Shown in pieces: positions 42,051 through 50,388 of a DNA stretch of 64,000 nucleotides. This DNA comes from an uncultured Clostridia bacterium (GTDB lineage Bacteria; Bacillota; Clostridia; TANB77; CAG-508), in assembly GCA_949155365.1 (NCBI GenBank), contig CASCUT010000001.1, positions 1 through 64,000 of the forward strand. The letters run 5' to 3'. Position numbers and translations under genes: made by a program. The stretch's first letter is position 1; every line of letters begins with the position of its first letter. Below the pieces are notes generated by a model. It did no database searches, was not told the origin of the DNA, and saw only the letters and a program-made list of their open reading frames with translations.

Positions 42051-44367
42051 TTTTTAATTCTTCTTCTGATAGTTGTGATAATGCAATTTGCTTATATGTA
42101 TCACAATGTTTCATTAATTCTTCATGTGTTCCTTTTCCTACCATTTTTCCTTCTTCTAGTACAATAATTTGCTCTGCATTCATAATGGTACTAATTCTTT
42201 GTGCTACGATAATGACTGTTTTTCCTTTTATTTCTTTATTAATTGCTTCTCTTAAGGCTCTGTCTGTTTTTAAATCTAATGCCGAAAAACTATCATCAAA
42301 TACTAATATTTCAGGATTTTTTGCAATTGCTCTTGCAATGGATAAACGTTGCTTTTGTCCTCCAGAAACATTATTTCCTCCCTGTGCAATTTCGGATTGA
42401 TATTGTTTTTCTTTGTTTAAAATAAATTCTTCTGCTTGTGCAATTTGGGCTGCCTTTTTCATTTGCTCATCTGACATTTCAGGGTTTCCATATTTGATAT
42501 TAGATTCAATGGTTCCTGAGAATAAGACACCTTTTTGTGGAACAAATCCTACTCTTTTTCTTAATTCTTTTTGAGGTACTTCTTTTACATTGACACCATC
42601 AATATATAGTTCCCCTCTAGTAACGTCATAAAAACGAGGAATTAAGTTTACTACAGTTGATTTTCCACTTCCTGTACTACCAATAATAGCGGTAGTCTCT
42701 CCTGGTTTTGCTGTAAAATCAATATCATTTAAAATTTCACTATCGGCATCTGGATAACGGAAAGATACATTTCGAAATTCCACAAGACCTTTTTTCTCTT
42801 CTTGAAATTCCTTTGTTTCTTCTGCATCTTTAATGCTTGGTACTGATTCTAATACTTCATTAATACGTCTTGCTGATACTGCTGCTCTTGGTAGCATAAT
42901 GGATATCATTGATATCATTAAGAAACTCATTACAATTTGCATTGTATATTGGATAAATGCCATCATATCTCCTACTTGCATGATTCCTTGGTCTACATTA
43001 TGGCCTCCTACCCATATAATTAGTAACATGATAGAGTTCATAACAAACATTAAAGCTGGCATCATAATGCTCATTGCTCGGTTTACAAAAATATTCGTCT
43101 TCTTTAAATCTTGGTTTGCCTCATCAAAACGCTTTTCTTCTCTTTTCTGTGTATTAAAAGCTCGGATAACAGGAAGCCCTGTTAAAATCTCTCTTGCTAC
43201 CAAATTTAATTTATCAATTAAATCTTGTAACTTTTTGAATTTTGGCATTGCAATAATAAATAGTAGTAGTACAATTCCAATCACGCAGATAATGGCAAGC
43301 CCTATAATCCATGCCATGGAAGTATCACTATTGCTTAATACTCTTAAAAATCCTCCTATTCCTATAATAGGGGCATATACTACGACACGGAATAACATTG
43401 AAATTAATCCTTGAATTTGTTGTATGTCGTTAGTACTTCTGGTAATTAAAGAAGCGGTTGAAAATTCTCTAAATTCTTTGGTAGAAAATCCAATTACTTT
43501 TTTAAACACTTTATCTCTTAACGTTCTTCCTAAATTAGCTGCAACTCGAGAAGATAATAGCATAATAGAAACAGCTGTTATCATACTAATAAGTGCAATT
43601 CCTAGCATTTGAAGTCCTGCAAAAAAGATATAATTGTTTTGGTATTTGTCTGTATCTATTCCAATGGCTTTATATTCTTCTTTTATGCTATTAATTGCTG
43701 CTTGTTCTAAGATAGATTCATTCATACCATTCAAATTTTCTTCTAACTCGCTGTACATTGCCTTGAATTGAGCTTCTGGCATTGCTTTGATTAATTCTAG
43801 CAATGACATTTCTTGCATTCTAGCAAGTGAAATATCCGTTTGATTAGAAAAGATATTTCCTTGTCCTTTTAATTCTTCTGGCATTGTTTCTTCATCATAT
43901 TCTCTCATGCTTTCCATTGTCATTATCATTTGCTCTTTTATTGCTTTGGATTGTTCTTCATTATTTATCATAGAAAGTATCATGAGAGGTTTTGCCATTA
44001 TCTTACTTACCATTTCTTCTTTATTTTTTTCAAAATCCAATAGGTATAATTCTTCCACTTCTAAAATTGGATACTTTTTCCTATATTTTTCATATTCTTT
44101 TTCTTCTAAATCACTTTTGGTAAGCAACTTATATTCTGCTAAAATTGTTTCATCCTCTTCGGTAAATAATAATAAAGTGTCCATTTGTGACTTTCGAATT
44201 ACTTCTGGAACTGCATTCTCAATTCCTCCTTGTTGTATTCCAATATTCACAATTTTCGAAGTATAATCTGGTAATGTCAAATCTGCCCATGCTTGCACAC
44301 ATAGCAATAAGACAATCGCAATTACCGATAGCGTCGATTTTCGTAAATTTCTTAATACTTTAAACAT
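42025..44367 (-). CDS. ABC exporter half-transporter (degenerate-site half, large extracellular loop)
   Basis: 780 residues. One N-terminal membrane helix is followed by an unusually long charged extracytoplasmic insert (about residues 50-235) before the remaining helices. The nucleotide-binding domain shows Walker A G-S-T-G-S-G-K-S-T, signature N-N-V-S-G-G-Q-K-Q-R, but Walker B I-L-V-F-D-D-S-F-S-A-L-D, with Asp in place of the catalytic Glu, and Q in place of the switch His (V-A-Q-R-I-S). That asymmetry is typical of heterodimeric exporters. First gene of the pair. Substrate unknown. Confidence 0.93.
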   Translation of the reverse strand: MFKVLRNLRKSTLSVIAIVLLLCVQAWADLTLPDYTSKIVNIGIQQGGIENAVPEVIRKSQMDTLLLFTEEDETILAEYKLLTKSDLEEKEYEKYRKKYPILEVEELYLLDFEKNKEEMVSKIMAKPLMILSMINNEEQSKAIKEQMIMTMESMREYDEETMPEELKGQGNIFSNQTDISLARMQEMSLLELIKAMPEAQFKAMYSELEENLNGMNESILEQAAINSIKEEYKAIGIDTDKYQNNYIFFAGLQMLGIALISMITAVSIMLLSSRVAANLGRTLRDKVFKKVIGFSTKEFREFSTASLITRSTNDIQQIQGLISMLFRVVVYAPIIGIGGFLRVLSNSDTSMAWIIGLAIICVIGIVLLLFIIAMPKFKKLQDLIDKLNLVAREILTGLPVIRAFNTQKREEKRFDEANQDLKKTNIFVNRAMSIMMPALMFVMNSIMLLIIWVGGHNVDQGIMQVGDMMAFIQYTMQIVMSFLMISMISIMLPRAAVSARRINEVLESVPSIKDAEETKEFQEEKKGLVEFRNVSFRYPDADSEILNDIDFTAKPGETTAIIGSTGSGKSTVVNLIPRFYDVTRGELYIDGVNVKEVPQKELRKRVGFVPQKGVLFSGTIESNIKYGNPEMSDEQMKKAAQIAQAEEFILNKEKQYQSEIAQGGNNVSGGQKQRLSIARAIAKNPEILVFDDSFSALDLKTDRALREAINKEIKGKTVIIVAQRISTIMNAEQIIVLEEGKMVGKGTHEELMKHCDTYKQIALSQLSEEELKNEKEKEVE

Positions 44368-44509
44368 CCTATTTTCTCCTTTTCATTTTTTCAATATTCC
44401 TATGATATGCTATTTGTCAATCTTTGTCAATGTTAGTATTGTAAATTTTGTGTAAATTCGCACCTCTTCTAGTAGCATATTTCTTTTTTCTTCTCTTATT
44501 TTATTTCAA

Positions 44510-44546
44510 AAATAACACCCCATTTCCTAATAGATAGGAGATGGGG
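44510..44546 (-). terminator. Terminator
   Basis: AACACCCCAT and ATGGGGTGTT pair, extended by TCCTA/TAGGA, with T-runs around. It lies downstream of the 63-residue gene. Confidence 0.75.
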
Positions 44547-44556
44547 TGTTTGTCTC

Positions 44557-44748
44557 TTACCAGTTGCTAAATTCGTCGTCTTCCTCGTCGTAATCATATA
44601 ACTCATCTTCGTCTTCTAATGGAGTAGATGCCTGCTTTTTCATGGCATCTTTTTCCTCTCTTGCCCTACGTCCCTTTTCTGCAAAATAGAAAAGGAAGGA
44701 TGCACCAAATACTACGCCTGCTGTGAATGAAAATAAGCATTTTTTCAT
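44557..44748 (-). CDS. Small membrane protein with acidic tail
   Basis: 63 residues. One N-terminal membrane helix (F-T-A-G-V-V-F-G-A-S-F-L-F-Y-F-A), then a basic stretch (G-R-R-A-R-E-E-K-D-A) and an extremely acidic C-terminus (E-D-E-D-E-L-Y-D-Y-D-E-E-D-D-E). GGAGAAC lies upstream. The organisation resembles YtxH-like small stress proteins, but the match is loose. Confidence 0.6.
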   Translation of the reverse strand: MKKCLFSFTAGVVFGASFLFYFAEKGRRAREEKDAMKKQASTPLEDEDELYDYDEEDDEFSNW

Positions 44749-44853
44749 GTTTGTTCTCCTTTAAACTTTTAATTTAGAACAATATTGTTAATAAGTTACG
44801 TTTCTATTATACTCTTTTTCTTTGTATTTGGCAAGTATTTTTTATGTTTACTA

Positions 44854-45252
44854 TTAAAATTGATTTGGAATATTCGCAAACCATATGGTAACAAGAATTA
44901 AGGTAATAAACAAAATGGTTCTACATAGCCAAATGGTTCCATAGATAGAAATTCCCATAAATAAACTAATTAATCGAATTATGTACATATGAATTCCTTC
45001 TACTCCTGATTGTAATGTTTTTTGCTTAATCTCAATTATTTCTGCACTCGGAATCATATAAATCTCAGATAATTTATAGATAGCATCTAAATCAGGGAAC
45101 TCTAAATCTCGTTCCCATTTCTTTATATTAATTACTTGTACATTTATCATGCCAATTTTGTTTACTAATTGCTCTTCTGTTAATCCTGTTGCTTTTCTTT
45201 GTTCATATAACCATTGACCAAAATCAATCTCATTTTTTTCTTTCTTTTTCAT
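44854..45252 (-). CDS. XRE-family HTH protein with C-terminal membrane segments
   Basis: 132 residues. Residues 10-68 are a Cro/CI helix-turn-helix (L-Y-E-Q-R-K-A-T-G-L-T-E-E-Q-L-V, I-N-I-K-K-W-E-R-D-L-E-F-P). Two hydrophobic segments follow (about 88-105 and 110-128). Membrane-tethered XRE proteins are common in Clostridia as regulators of envelope or exporter genes. It overlaps no neighbour. Target unknown. Confidence 0.78.
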   Translation of the reverse strand: MKKKEKNEIDFGQWLYEQRKATGLTEEQLVNKIGMINVQVINIKKWERDLEFPDLDAIYKLSEIYMIPSAEIIEIKQKTLQSGVEGIHMYIIRLISLFMGISIYGTIWLCRTILFITLILVTIWFANIPNQF

Positions 45253-45269
45253 CTTTTGCCTCTTTTTTT

Positions 45270-45507
45270 CTATAATATTTTTATGATTTCTCCTACTTCT
45301 TTTCCTACTACCTTTGGAATTTGAAGAATTTCAAACTTAGAAATTTTATCTCCAAATTTAATTTCCACAATATCACCGCACTTTTACATCATAGCTTGGT
45401 TTTACTACTTTTCCATTTACCGAAACTCTTCCCCCATCTGCTGCCTCATTAGCAACTGTTCTTCTTTTTATTACTCTAGATACTTTTAAAAATTTATCTA
45501 ATCTCAC
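45270..45507 (-). pseudogene. rqcP: S4-domain ribosome-quality-control protein RqcP (YabO), frameshifted
   Basis: From GTG at 45505-45507: [36 protein letters not shown], the complete S4 fold, then a stop caused by GTGCGGTGA. Removing one base at 45373-45378 gives D-I-V-E-I-K-F-G-D-K-I and continues to a stop at 45270 (about 79 residues, the family's usual length). RqcP helps RqcH add alanine tails on stalled 50S subunits and in many Bacillota sits next to yabP; here it is 35 kb away. Probably functional in the real genome. Confidence 0.75.
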
Positions 45508-45652
45508 CTATTAACACATCCTTTTCCTTTTTTTCATGTTCAGTATAGCATAACTTCAAAACAGAAACAATATAAACTACAAAAAGAATTGGAATTATCC
45601 AATCCTTTTTGTGTGATAACAATCTTTTCTTTCGCTGTTTCTTGTTACTCAA
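45494..45652 (-). CDS. Small single-span membrane protein
   Basis: About 52 residues if started at the TTG that overlaps the stop of the upstream gene (TTGAGTAA); longer ATG starts run antiparallel to sense in that gene. Basic N-terminus (K-K-Q-R-K-K-R), one membrane helix ([13 protein letters not shown]), charged tail. The end overlaps the start of rqcP by 14 bp, suggesting coupled translation. The open helix is convincing; the start is not. Confidence 0.45.
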   Translation of the reverse strand: MSNKKQRKKRLLSHKKDWIIPILFVVYIVSVLKLCYTEHEKKEKDVLIGEIR

Positions 45653-45902
45653 CGACTGCAATTGTTTGAATTTTCTTTTTAGCCTTATCCGCTGCCTCCA
45701 CGATGGCATCAAATATCGCTTCCGACGTAACGTCGATGTCTTCTTCGACATTCAAAGATTCCGTGATGGAGTTAATCCTTCTGGCAGCCTTCAAAGGATT
45801 GAAAAAAGGTTCTACGAACTCTCTTTCTACTTTTTTCTCCCCTGTGCTGACTGTGATGGTGTATTTCTGCCGTCCTAAATATTCTGCTGTTACTGTGTAC
45901 AT
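45645..45902 (-). CDS. Hypothetical protein
   Basis: 85 residues from the ATG preceded by AAAGGAGA (an upstream in-frame ATG lies inside the site). The N-terminus is a predicted beta sheet (Y-T-V-T-A-E-Y-L-G, K-Y-T-I-T-V); the rest is helical and Ala/Glu-rich (F-D-A-I-V-E-A-A-D-K-A-K-K). Codon use is less AT-rich than the rqcP neighbourhood, with several GTC/GAC codons, so it may be a recent arrival. No family recognised. Confidence 0.6.
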   Translation of the reverse strand: MYTVTAEYLGRQKYTITVSTGEKKVEREFVEPFFNPLKAARRINSITESLNVEEDIDVTSEAIFDAIVEAADKAKKKIQTIAVVE

Positions 45903-45990
45903 GATTGTATCTCCTTTCAACTTAGGTTGTTTACTTTATAATATTATTATACTACTTTTTAAAAATTTTTTCAACCTTTTACTTTACATA

Positions 45991-46029
45991 ATTCAAAAGA
46001 AGAATTGGGGTTCCAATTCTTCTTTTTGA
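45991..46029 (-). terminator. Terminator after the 348-residue gene
   Basis: AAAGAAGAATTGG and CCAATTCTTCTTT pair around a short loop and are followed leftward by TTTTGAATT. Confidence 0.65.
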
Positions 46030-46036
46030 AATCTCT

Positions 46037-47083
46037 TTAAGCCATTGCTGCTGACATCTTATATTCTCTAACTGCCAATCTTAATTGTTCATGTAAATTT
46101 CTTAAATTATTTAAATCATTTTCTACATTGATAAGTGAAATTGTCCTCTGCAAATCTGCAAGTTTACTAACATCTGGGCAATTTATTTTTTTCAATAATA
46201 TAGCAAGTTCTTTTCTTGAAGGGATCATATAAAAATTAAAATTACTGATTTTTTCTCTTGCTTCTCTAGGATTTTCTCCTAGTCTAATCATAAACGTATA
46301 CAAAGTATCACAATAACTGTCTAATGACGAACCCAGACTAATAATACGTGGAGCACATGGTACAAAATAATGGTCTACATCTGATTCGATTTTTATAGCA
46401 ATCTTATCAATCACAAACTCAAATGTATTATTTCTAGTGCCTATAACTCTTCCTAAGCCCTCATAATTGTTTATTAAAACTCTATCCTCTACTACAATTT
46501 GCTTGTTTTTTAAATACAACTTCTTTCCAATAAGGTTTTTTAGATAATACTTTATGATATTATCCTTCCCTCCTATCATAAGTTGAACTGCTGAAGATGC
46601 CTCTTCTCCGCAAAAAATAGATGTTATAAAATTAATTTCTTCTTGTGAAATCTGTACTTTTCCCATTTCCTCAATTTGAGTATTATCATAGAAGTGCTTT
46701 AGTAAGCCATGGTTCATTAACCAGTCCTCGTATTCTTCAATTTCTTTTTGAAGCATGTGATACTCCTCTATTTTACTACTCCGTTCCATTTCATCTGAAA
46801 TTTTTTCTAATCCTTTAAAAATTGCAAGTGAGCCTTGTTTTATTGATTTCGAAATACTATAATTGCTGTTTGCCATTTTGCTAATAGAAGAGGATACCAG
46901 GTTTGAAGATTCTAATATGGTTGCAGACATATTTCGTCCCGCTATTATATTAGATGCTCCAACCGTTTTACCTGCTTCTTGCACACTTTTCGCCAAAGCT
47001 TCTGTGTTGATGCTTACACCACCTTCTACCTTGCAACTGCTATTAACTTCTACTGCTTTCATATTACTTTCTTTTTTTCCCAT
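46037..47083 (-). CDS. Hypothetical protein of an unrecognised two-gene cassette
   Basis: 348 residues, no known family. Residues 20-100 are Ser/Ala/Asn-rich and helical (A-L-A-K-S-V-Q-E-A-G-K-T-V-G, S-I-S-K-M-A-N-S-N-Y-S), like the N-terminal part of secreted or pore-linked proteins. The centre has a strand-rich region (K-L-Y-L-K-N-K-Q-I-V-V-E-D-R-V) and the end is helical. There is no signal peptide. GGAGG lies upstream of the ATG. It follows the 263-residue gene by 73 bp on the same strand, so they probably act together. Confidence 0.6.
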   Translation of the reverse strand: MGKKESNMKAVEVNSSCKVEGGVSINTEALAKSVQEAGKTVGASNIIAGRNMSATILESSNLVSSSISKMANSNYSISKSIKQGSLAIFKGLEKISDEMERSSKIEEYHMLQKEIEEYEDWLMNHGLLKHFYDNTQIEEMGKVQISQEEINFITSIFCGEEASSAVQLMIGGKDNIIKYYLKNLIGKKLYLKNKQIVVEDRVLINNYEGLGRVIGTRNNTFEFVIDKIAIKIESDVDHYFVPCAPRIISLGSSLDSYCDTLYTFMIRLGENPREAREKISNFNFYMIPSRKELAILLKKINCPDVSKLADLQRTISLINVENDLNNLRNLHEQLRLAVREYKMSAAMA

Positions 47084-47156
47084 TGCATTTCCTCCTTATG
47101 CTTTATAAATTATTTTGTATTGCTTTTATAGAATTAATAATATGACGCTATGGTTA

Positions 47157-47948
47157 CTAACCAAGATAATATCTTGACCAAACCTCTGGATGATATGCCA
47201 CTCCGATAAATAAAACTTTATTATCTTCTATTATTATTTCTGCATTAATCACCCTAGCATTTTTAGCAATCCATTCTACTGTTCTTAAAATTCTAGTTCC
47301 ATCTTCGAATTCTATTTCAAGTTCATCCTTTAAGTTACAAGGTTTCCTTTGATTTTTTTCTAAGTCAACCAACTTATACTTAGCACCTATATATTTTTCA
47401 TATTTTTTTAGTGCTTCATTCTGTTTTCTTATTTCTTGAAGGTCTTTTCTTACAATACTACTATAAATTTCATTTTGCATAGTTTGTACGATTGTGTTTT
47501 CACTTTCATCATTCAAATTGCTATGCTTCTGCAAAATATATTCTTTTATACCAATATATTGGATTTCTTGATATAAGCCATCTGTATAGAAAGTTAACGT
47601 ATTTTTTAAAACCTCTAATAGGTTAAAAAAATGTACTTGTTTAGAATCTGCAAATTTTAAGCGAGGATTTTCTTCTTCCATAGATTTTAAATCAAAATTC
47701 AAGTCTAGCTCTAATTCCAGCTTTATTGGATTCTTAATATAATGCATCCTTTTATCTTTCCTGTTATCTATGGTATCAAATTCTCCTATTATAAAGCAGT
47801 CTTTGCAAAGTTTACCATATTCATTTTCGTAATTTGTTAATAATTCTTTTAGATATATGCAATTCCCTTGTGTTTCTTTTAACTCTTTTATAGAATTGTC
47901 ATAGAAAAAAATTCCGATTCTCTTTTTGTCTTGAAGACTTTTATTCAC
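47157..47948 (-). CDS. Hypothetical protein, first gene of the unrecognised cassette
   Basis: 263 residues from GTG, preceded by AAAGGAGA. The N-terminus is Rossmann-like (R-I-G-I-F-F-Y-D-N-S). The middle is coiled-coil-like (E-I-R-K-Q-N-E-A-L-K-K-Y-E-K-Y). The C-terminal 70 residues form a beta-type region (E-I-E-F-E-D-G-T-R-I-L-R-T-V-E-W). There is no membrane span. No family recognised. Its companion at 46037-47083 is also unknown, so no function can be assigned. Confidence 0.55.
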   Translation of the reverse strand: MNKSLQDKKRIGIFFYDNSIKELKETQGNCIYLKELLTNYENEYGKLCKDCFIIGEFDTIDNRKDKRMHYIKNPIKLELELDLNFDLKSMEEENPRLKFADSKQVHFFNLLEVLKNTLTFYTDGLYQEIQYIGIKEYILQKHSNLNDESENTIVQTMQNEIYSSIVRKDLQEIRKQNEALKKYEKYIGAKYKLVDLEKNQRKPCNLKDELEIEFEDGTRILRTVEWIAKNARVINAEIIIEDNKVLFIGVAYHPEVWSRYYLG

Positions 47949-48137
47949 TTATTTTCTCCTTTCCATTCTTAATTAAGATTGAAAATAATAAACCATTATC
48001 TTCTACAGTATACATAATTTCAGAAATAAAGTCAATAGAAATCTGTATTTTTTATATCCCTGCAAAAAGAATTGGAATTATACCTCTCATCAAGATAATA
48101 AAAAATTACTCTTCATTTTTAGTTTTTACTTTCTTAA

Positions 48138-48172
48138 AAAAATAACCGAGATGAAGAATCTCGATTATTTTA
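48138..48172 (-). terminator. Terminator after thrS
   Basis: AATAACCGAGAT and AATCTCGATTATT pair with one bulge around GAAG and are followed leftward by T-rich DNA. Confidence 0.65.
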
Positions 48173-48176
48173 TATG

Positions 48177-49949
48177 TTATAAACTATAATTTTTTATTTC
48201 ACTTTGTATACGGCTAGTAAAGTCTTCTAATCCCATTTGTCCGATATCTCCTTCTTTTCTTGCACGTACTCCCACTGCATTTGCCTCAATTTCTTTATCT
48301 CCTACAATTAGCATGTATGGTACTTTTTCCATTTGTGCTTCACGGATTTTATAGCCTATTTTTTCTTGTCTTTCATCTAGTTTTGCACGAATTCCTTGTT
48401 CTTTTAGTTTTTTTGTTACTTCTCTTGCATAATCCATTTGTTTATCGGTAATTGGTAATATTTTTACTTGTGTTGGAGCAAGCCATACTGGAAGAGCTCC
48501 TTTTGTTTCTTCTAAGTAGTATGCAATAAAGCGGTCGATACTTCCTAAGATTGCTCTGTGTAATACAACTGGTGTTTTCTTTGCTCCATCTTTATCGATA
48601 TAAGCTAAATTAAATTTCATTGGTAAGCAGAAGTCTAATTGACAAGTAGATAATGTATATTCATTTCCTACTGCTGGTTTTACTTGAACATCTAGTTTTG
48701 GTCCATAGAATGCTGCTTCTCCTATTTTTTCTTCATATTCAATTCCGATATCATTTAATACTTGTCTTAGGGTATTTTCTGCACTATTCCACATGTCATC
48801 ATCTGGATAATATTTTACTTTATCCTCTGGGTCTCTTAAGGATAATTCAAAATGATAATCCGTAATATTTAATTCTTTATACACTTCTAATATTAAATTT
48901 ACAACTGCTTGGAATTCAGACTCAATTTGTTCTGGTGTTACAAACAAGTGAGCATCATTTTGGCAAAAGGTTCTTACCCTTTCAATTCCTTTTAAGGTTC
49001 CACTTGATTCAAATCTACAATCTCTTGCTATTTCACCAATGCGAATTGGCAAATCACGATAAGAATGGATTTCATTCGCATATATCATCATATGATGTGG
49101 GCAGTTCATTGGACGAAGTACAAACTCTTCTCCTTCTACTTCCATTTTAGGGAACATACTTTCTTGATAATGGTCCCAATGTCCAGATGTTTTATATAAA
49201 TCAACAGTTGCAATTGGTGGTGTTAATACATGATGATAGTCTAATTTCTTTTCTTTTCCCTTAATGTAATCTTCTAATAGTTCCCATACTAAATACCCAT
49301 TTGGTAAATACATAGGAAGACCTTTTCCTACCAAATCATGGGTCATAAAAATTCCTAATTCTTTTCCTAATTTACGATGGTCTCTTTGTTTTGCTTCTTC
49401 TAATTTTTGTAAATATTCTTCTAACTCACTTGCTTTAGGGAACGAAATTCCATACACTCTTTGTAATGTCTTGTTTTTAGCATCTCCTTTCCAATAAGCA
49501 GAAGACATAGAAGTCAATTTAATTGCTTTTACCTTACCCGTTGATGGAAGATGTGGCCCACGGCAAAGGTCTACAAATTCACCTTGTCGATAGAAAGAAA
49601 TGGTCTCTCCTTCTGGTAGTTCTTGAATTAATTCTACTTTGTAAGGTTCCTTTCTTTCTTCCATGAACGCAATTGCCTCTTCTCTTGAAAGTTCAAAACG
49701 TTCGATGGGTAAATCCTCTTTTATAATCTTTTTCATTTCCTCTTCTAATTTTTCTAAATCTTCTTCTGTAAATGGTCTTTCTACATCAAAATCATAATAA
49801 AAACCATGTTCAATTGCTGGACCTATGGTTAGCTTATCCTCTGGAAATAATCTTTTTACTGCTTGTGCTAGAATATGAGCTGTTGTATGCCAATACAACT
49901 TTTCCTCCACTTGCATTGTTTTTCCACCGTCTAGTTTAATCTTAAACAT
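48177..49949 (-). CDS. thrS: Threonyl-tRNA synthetase lacking the TGS domain
   Basis: 590 residues, against about 640 for typical bacterial enzymes. The usual N-terminal TGS domain is missing and the protein begins almost directly with the editing domain (H-T-T-A-H-I-L, later C-R-G-P-H). The class II core follows: motif 2 F-R-x-E-like C-R-F-E-S-S-G-T, R-P-M-N-C-P-H-H-M-M, motif 3 V-V-L-H-R-A-I-L-G-S-I-D-R. The anticodon-binding domain closes (Q-V-K-I-L-P-I-T, G-D-K-E). Charges tRNA-Thr. Expression is under the T-box leader upstream. Confidence 0.95.
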   Translation of the reverse strand: MFKIKLDGGKTMQVEEKLYWHTTAHILAQAVKRLFPEDKLTIGPAIEHGFYYDFDVERPFTEEDLEKLEEEMKKIIKEDLPIERFELSREEAIAFMEERKEPYKVELIQELPEGETISFYRQGEFVDLCRGPHLPSTGKVKAIKLTSMSSAYWKGDAKNKTLQRVYGISFPKASELEEYLQKLEEAKQRDHRKLGKELGIFMTHDLVGKGLPMYLPNGYLVWELLEDYIKGKEKKLDYHHVLTPPIATVDLYKTSGHWDHYQESMFPKMEVEGEEFVLRPMNCPHHMMIYANEIHSYRDLPIRIGEIARDCRFESSGTLKGIERVRTFCQNDAHLFVTPEQIESEFQAVVNLILEVYKELNITDYHFELSLRDPEDKVKYYPDDDMWNSAENTLRQVLNDIGIEYEEKIGEAAFYGPKLDVQVKPAVGNEYTLSTCQLDFCLPMKFNLAYIDKDGAKKTPVVLHRAILGSIDRFIAYYLEETKGALPVWLAPTQVKILPITDKQMDYAREVTKKLKEQGIRAKLDERQEKIGYKIREAQMEKVPYMLIVGDKEIEANAVGVRARKEGDIGQMGLEDFTSRIQSEIKNYSL

Positions 49950-50029
49950 TTTTCCTTCCTCCTTCTTGTGACATCGGAAACCTTCCTTTTATCACATTTT
50001 TTATTGTAACAAGCCTTTCGTTACAAAGT

Positions 50030-50290
50030 TTGTATAACAAAAGCACCCCAGGTACTTTTGCTAATACCTAGGGGTGCTTTTATGACACGGTTCCACCCTA
50101 TTTTTTACTTCATTATACTTTTAACGCAAGTAATACGTCTAGTTTTTGCTAGAAACAATGAGGTAGTTTTTCAAATATGTTTTCTTAGACAGGCTTTCAG
50201 CTGGTAACCTGTCCTCTCTTTGAAGAAACCTTTATTTTACTTTGTCTCATTTTTGTTTTTAATATATCAACTACTTATTATTATAAGCCC
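50030..50290 (-). promoter_or_regulatory. T-box riboswitch leader of thrS
   Basis: Read leftward: AAAGAGAGGACAGGTTACCA then GCTGAAAGCCTGTC is Stem I with the AG-bulge region. GAAAAACTACCTC follows, with ACT/ACC Thr codons as specifier candidates. The T-box AGGGTGGAACCGTGTC lies at 50084-50099. A terminator AAAAGCACCCC(TAGG) / (CCTG)GGGTGCTTTT lies at about 50038-50080. Uncharged tRNA-Thr would stabilise the antiterminator. Confidence 0.85.
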
Positions 50291-50388
50291 TTATTTTATG
50301 TTCGTCAAGATATTTTTTATTAAATTAGTATATTTTATTGGCCATCTATTATTGGTGCTTCCTGCTCCTGCATTACACCTATTTCCTT

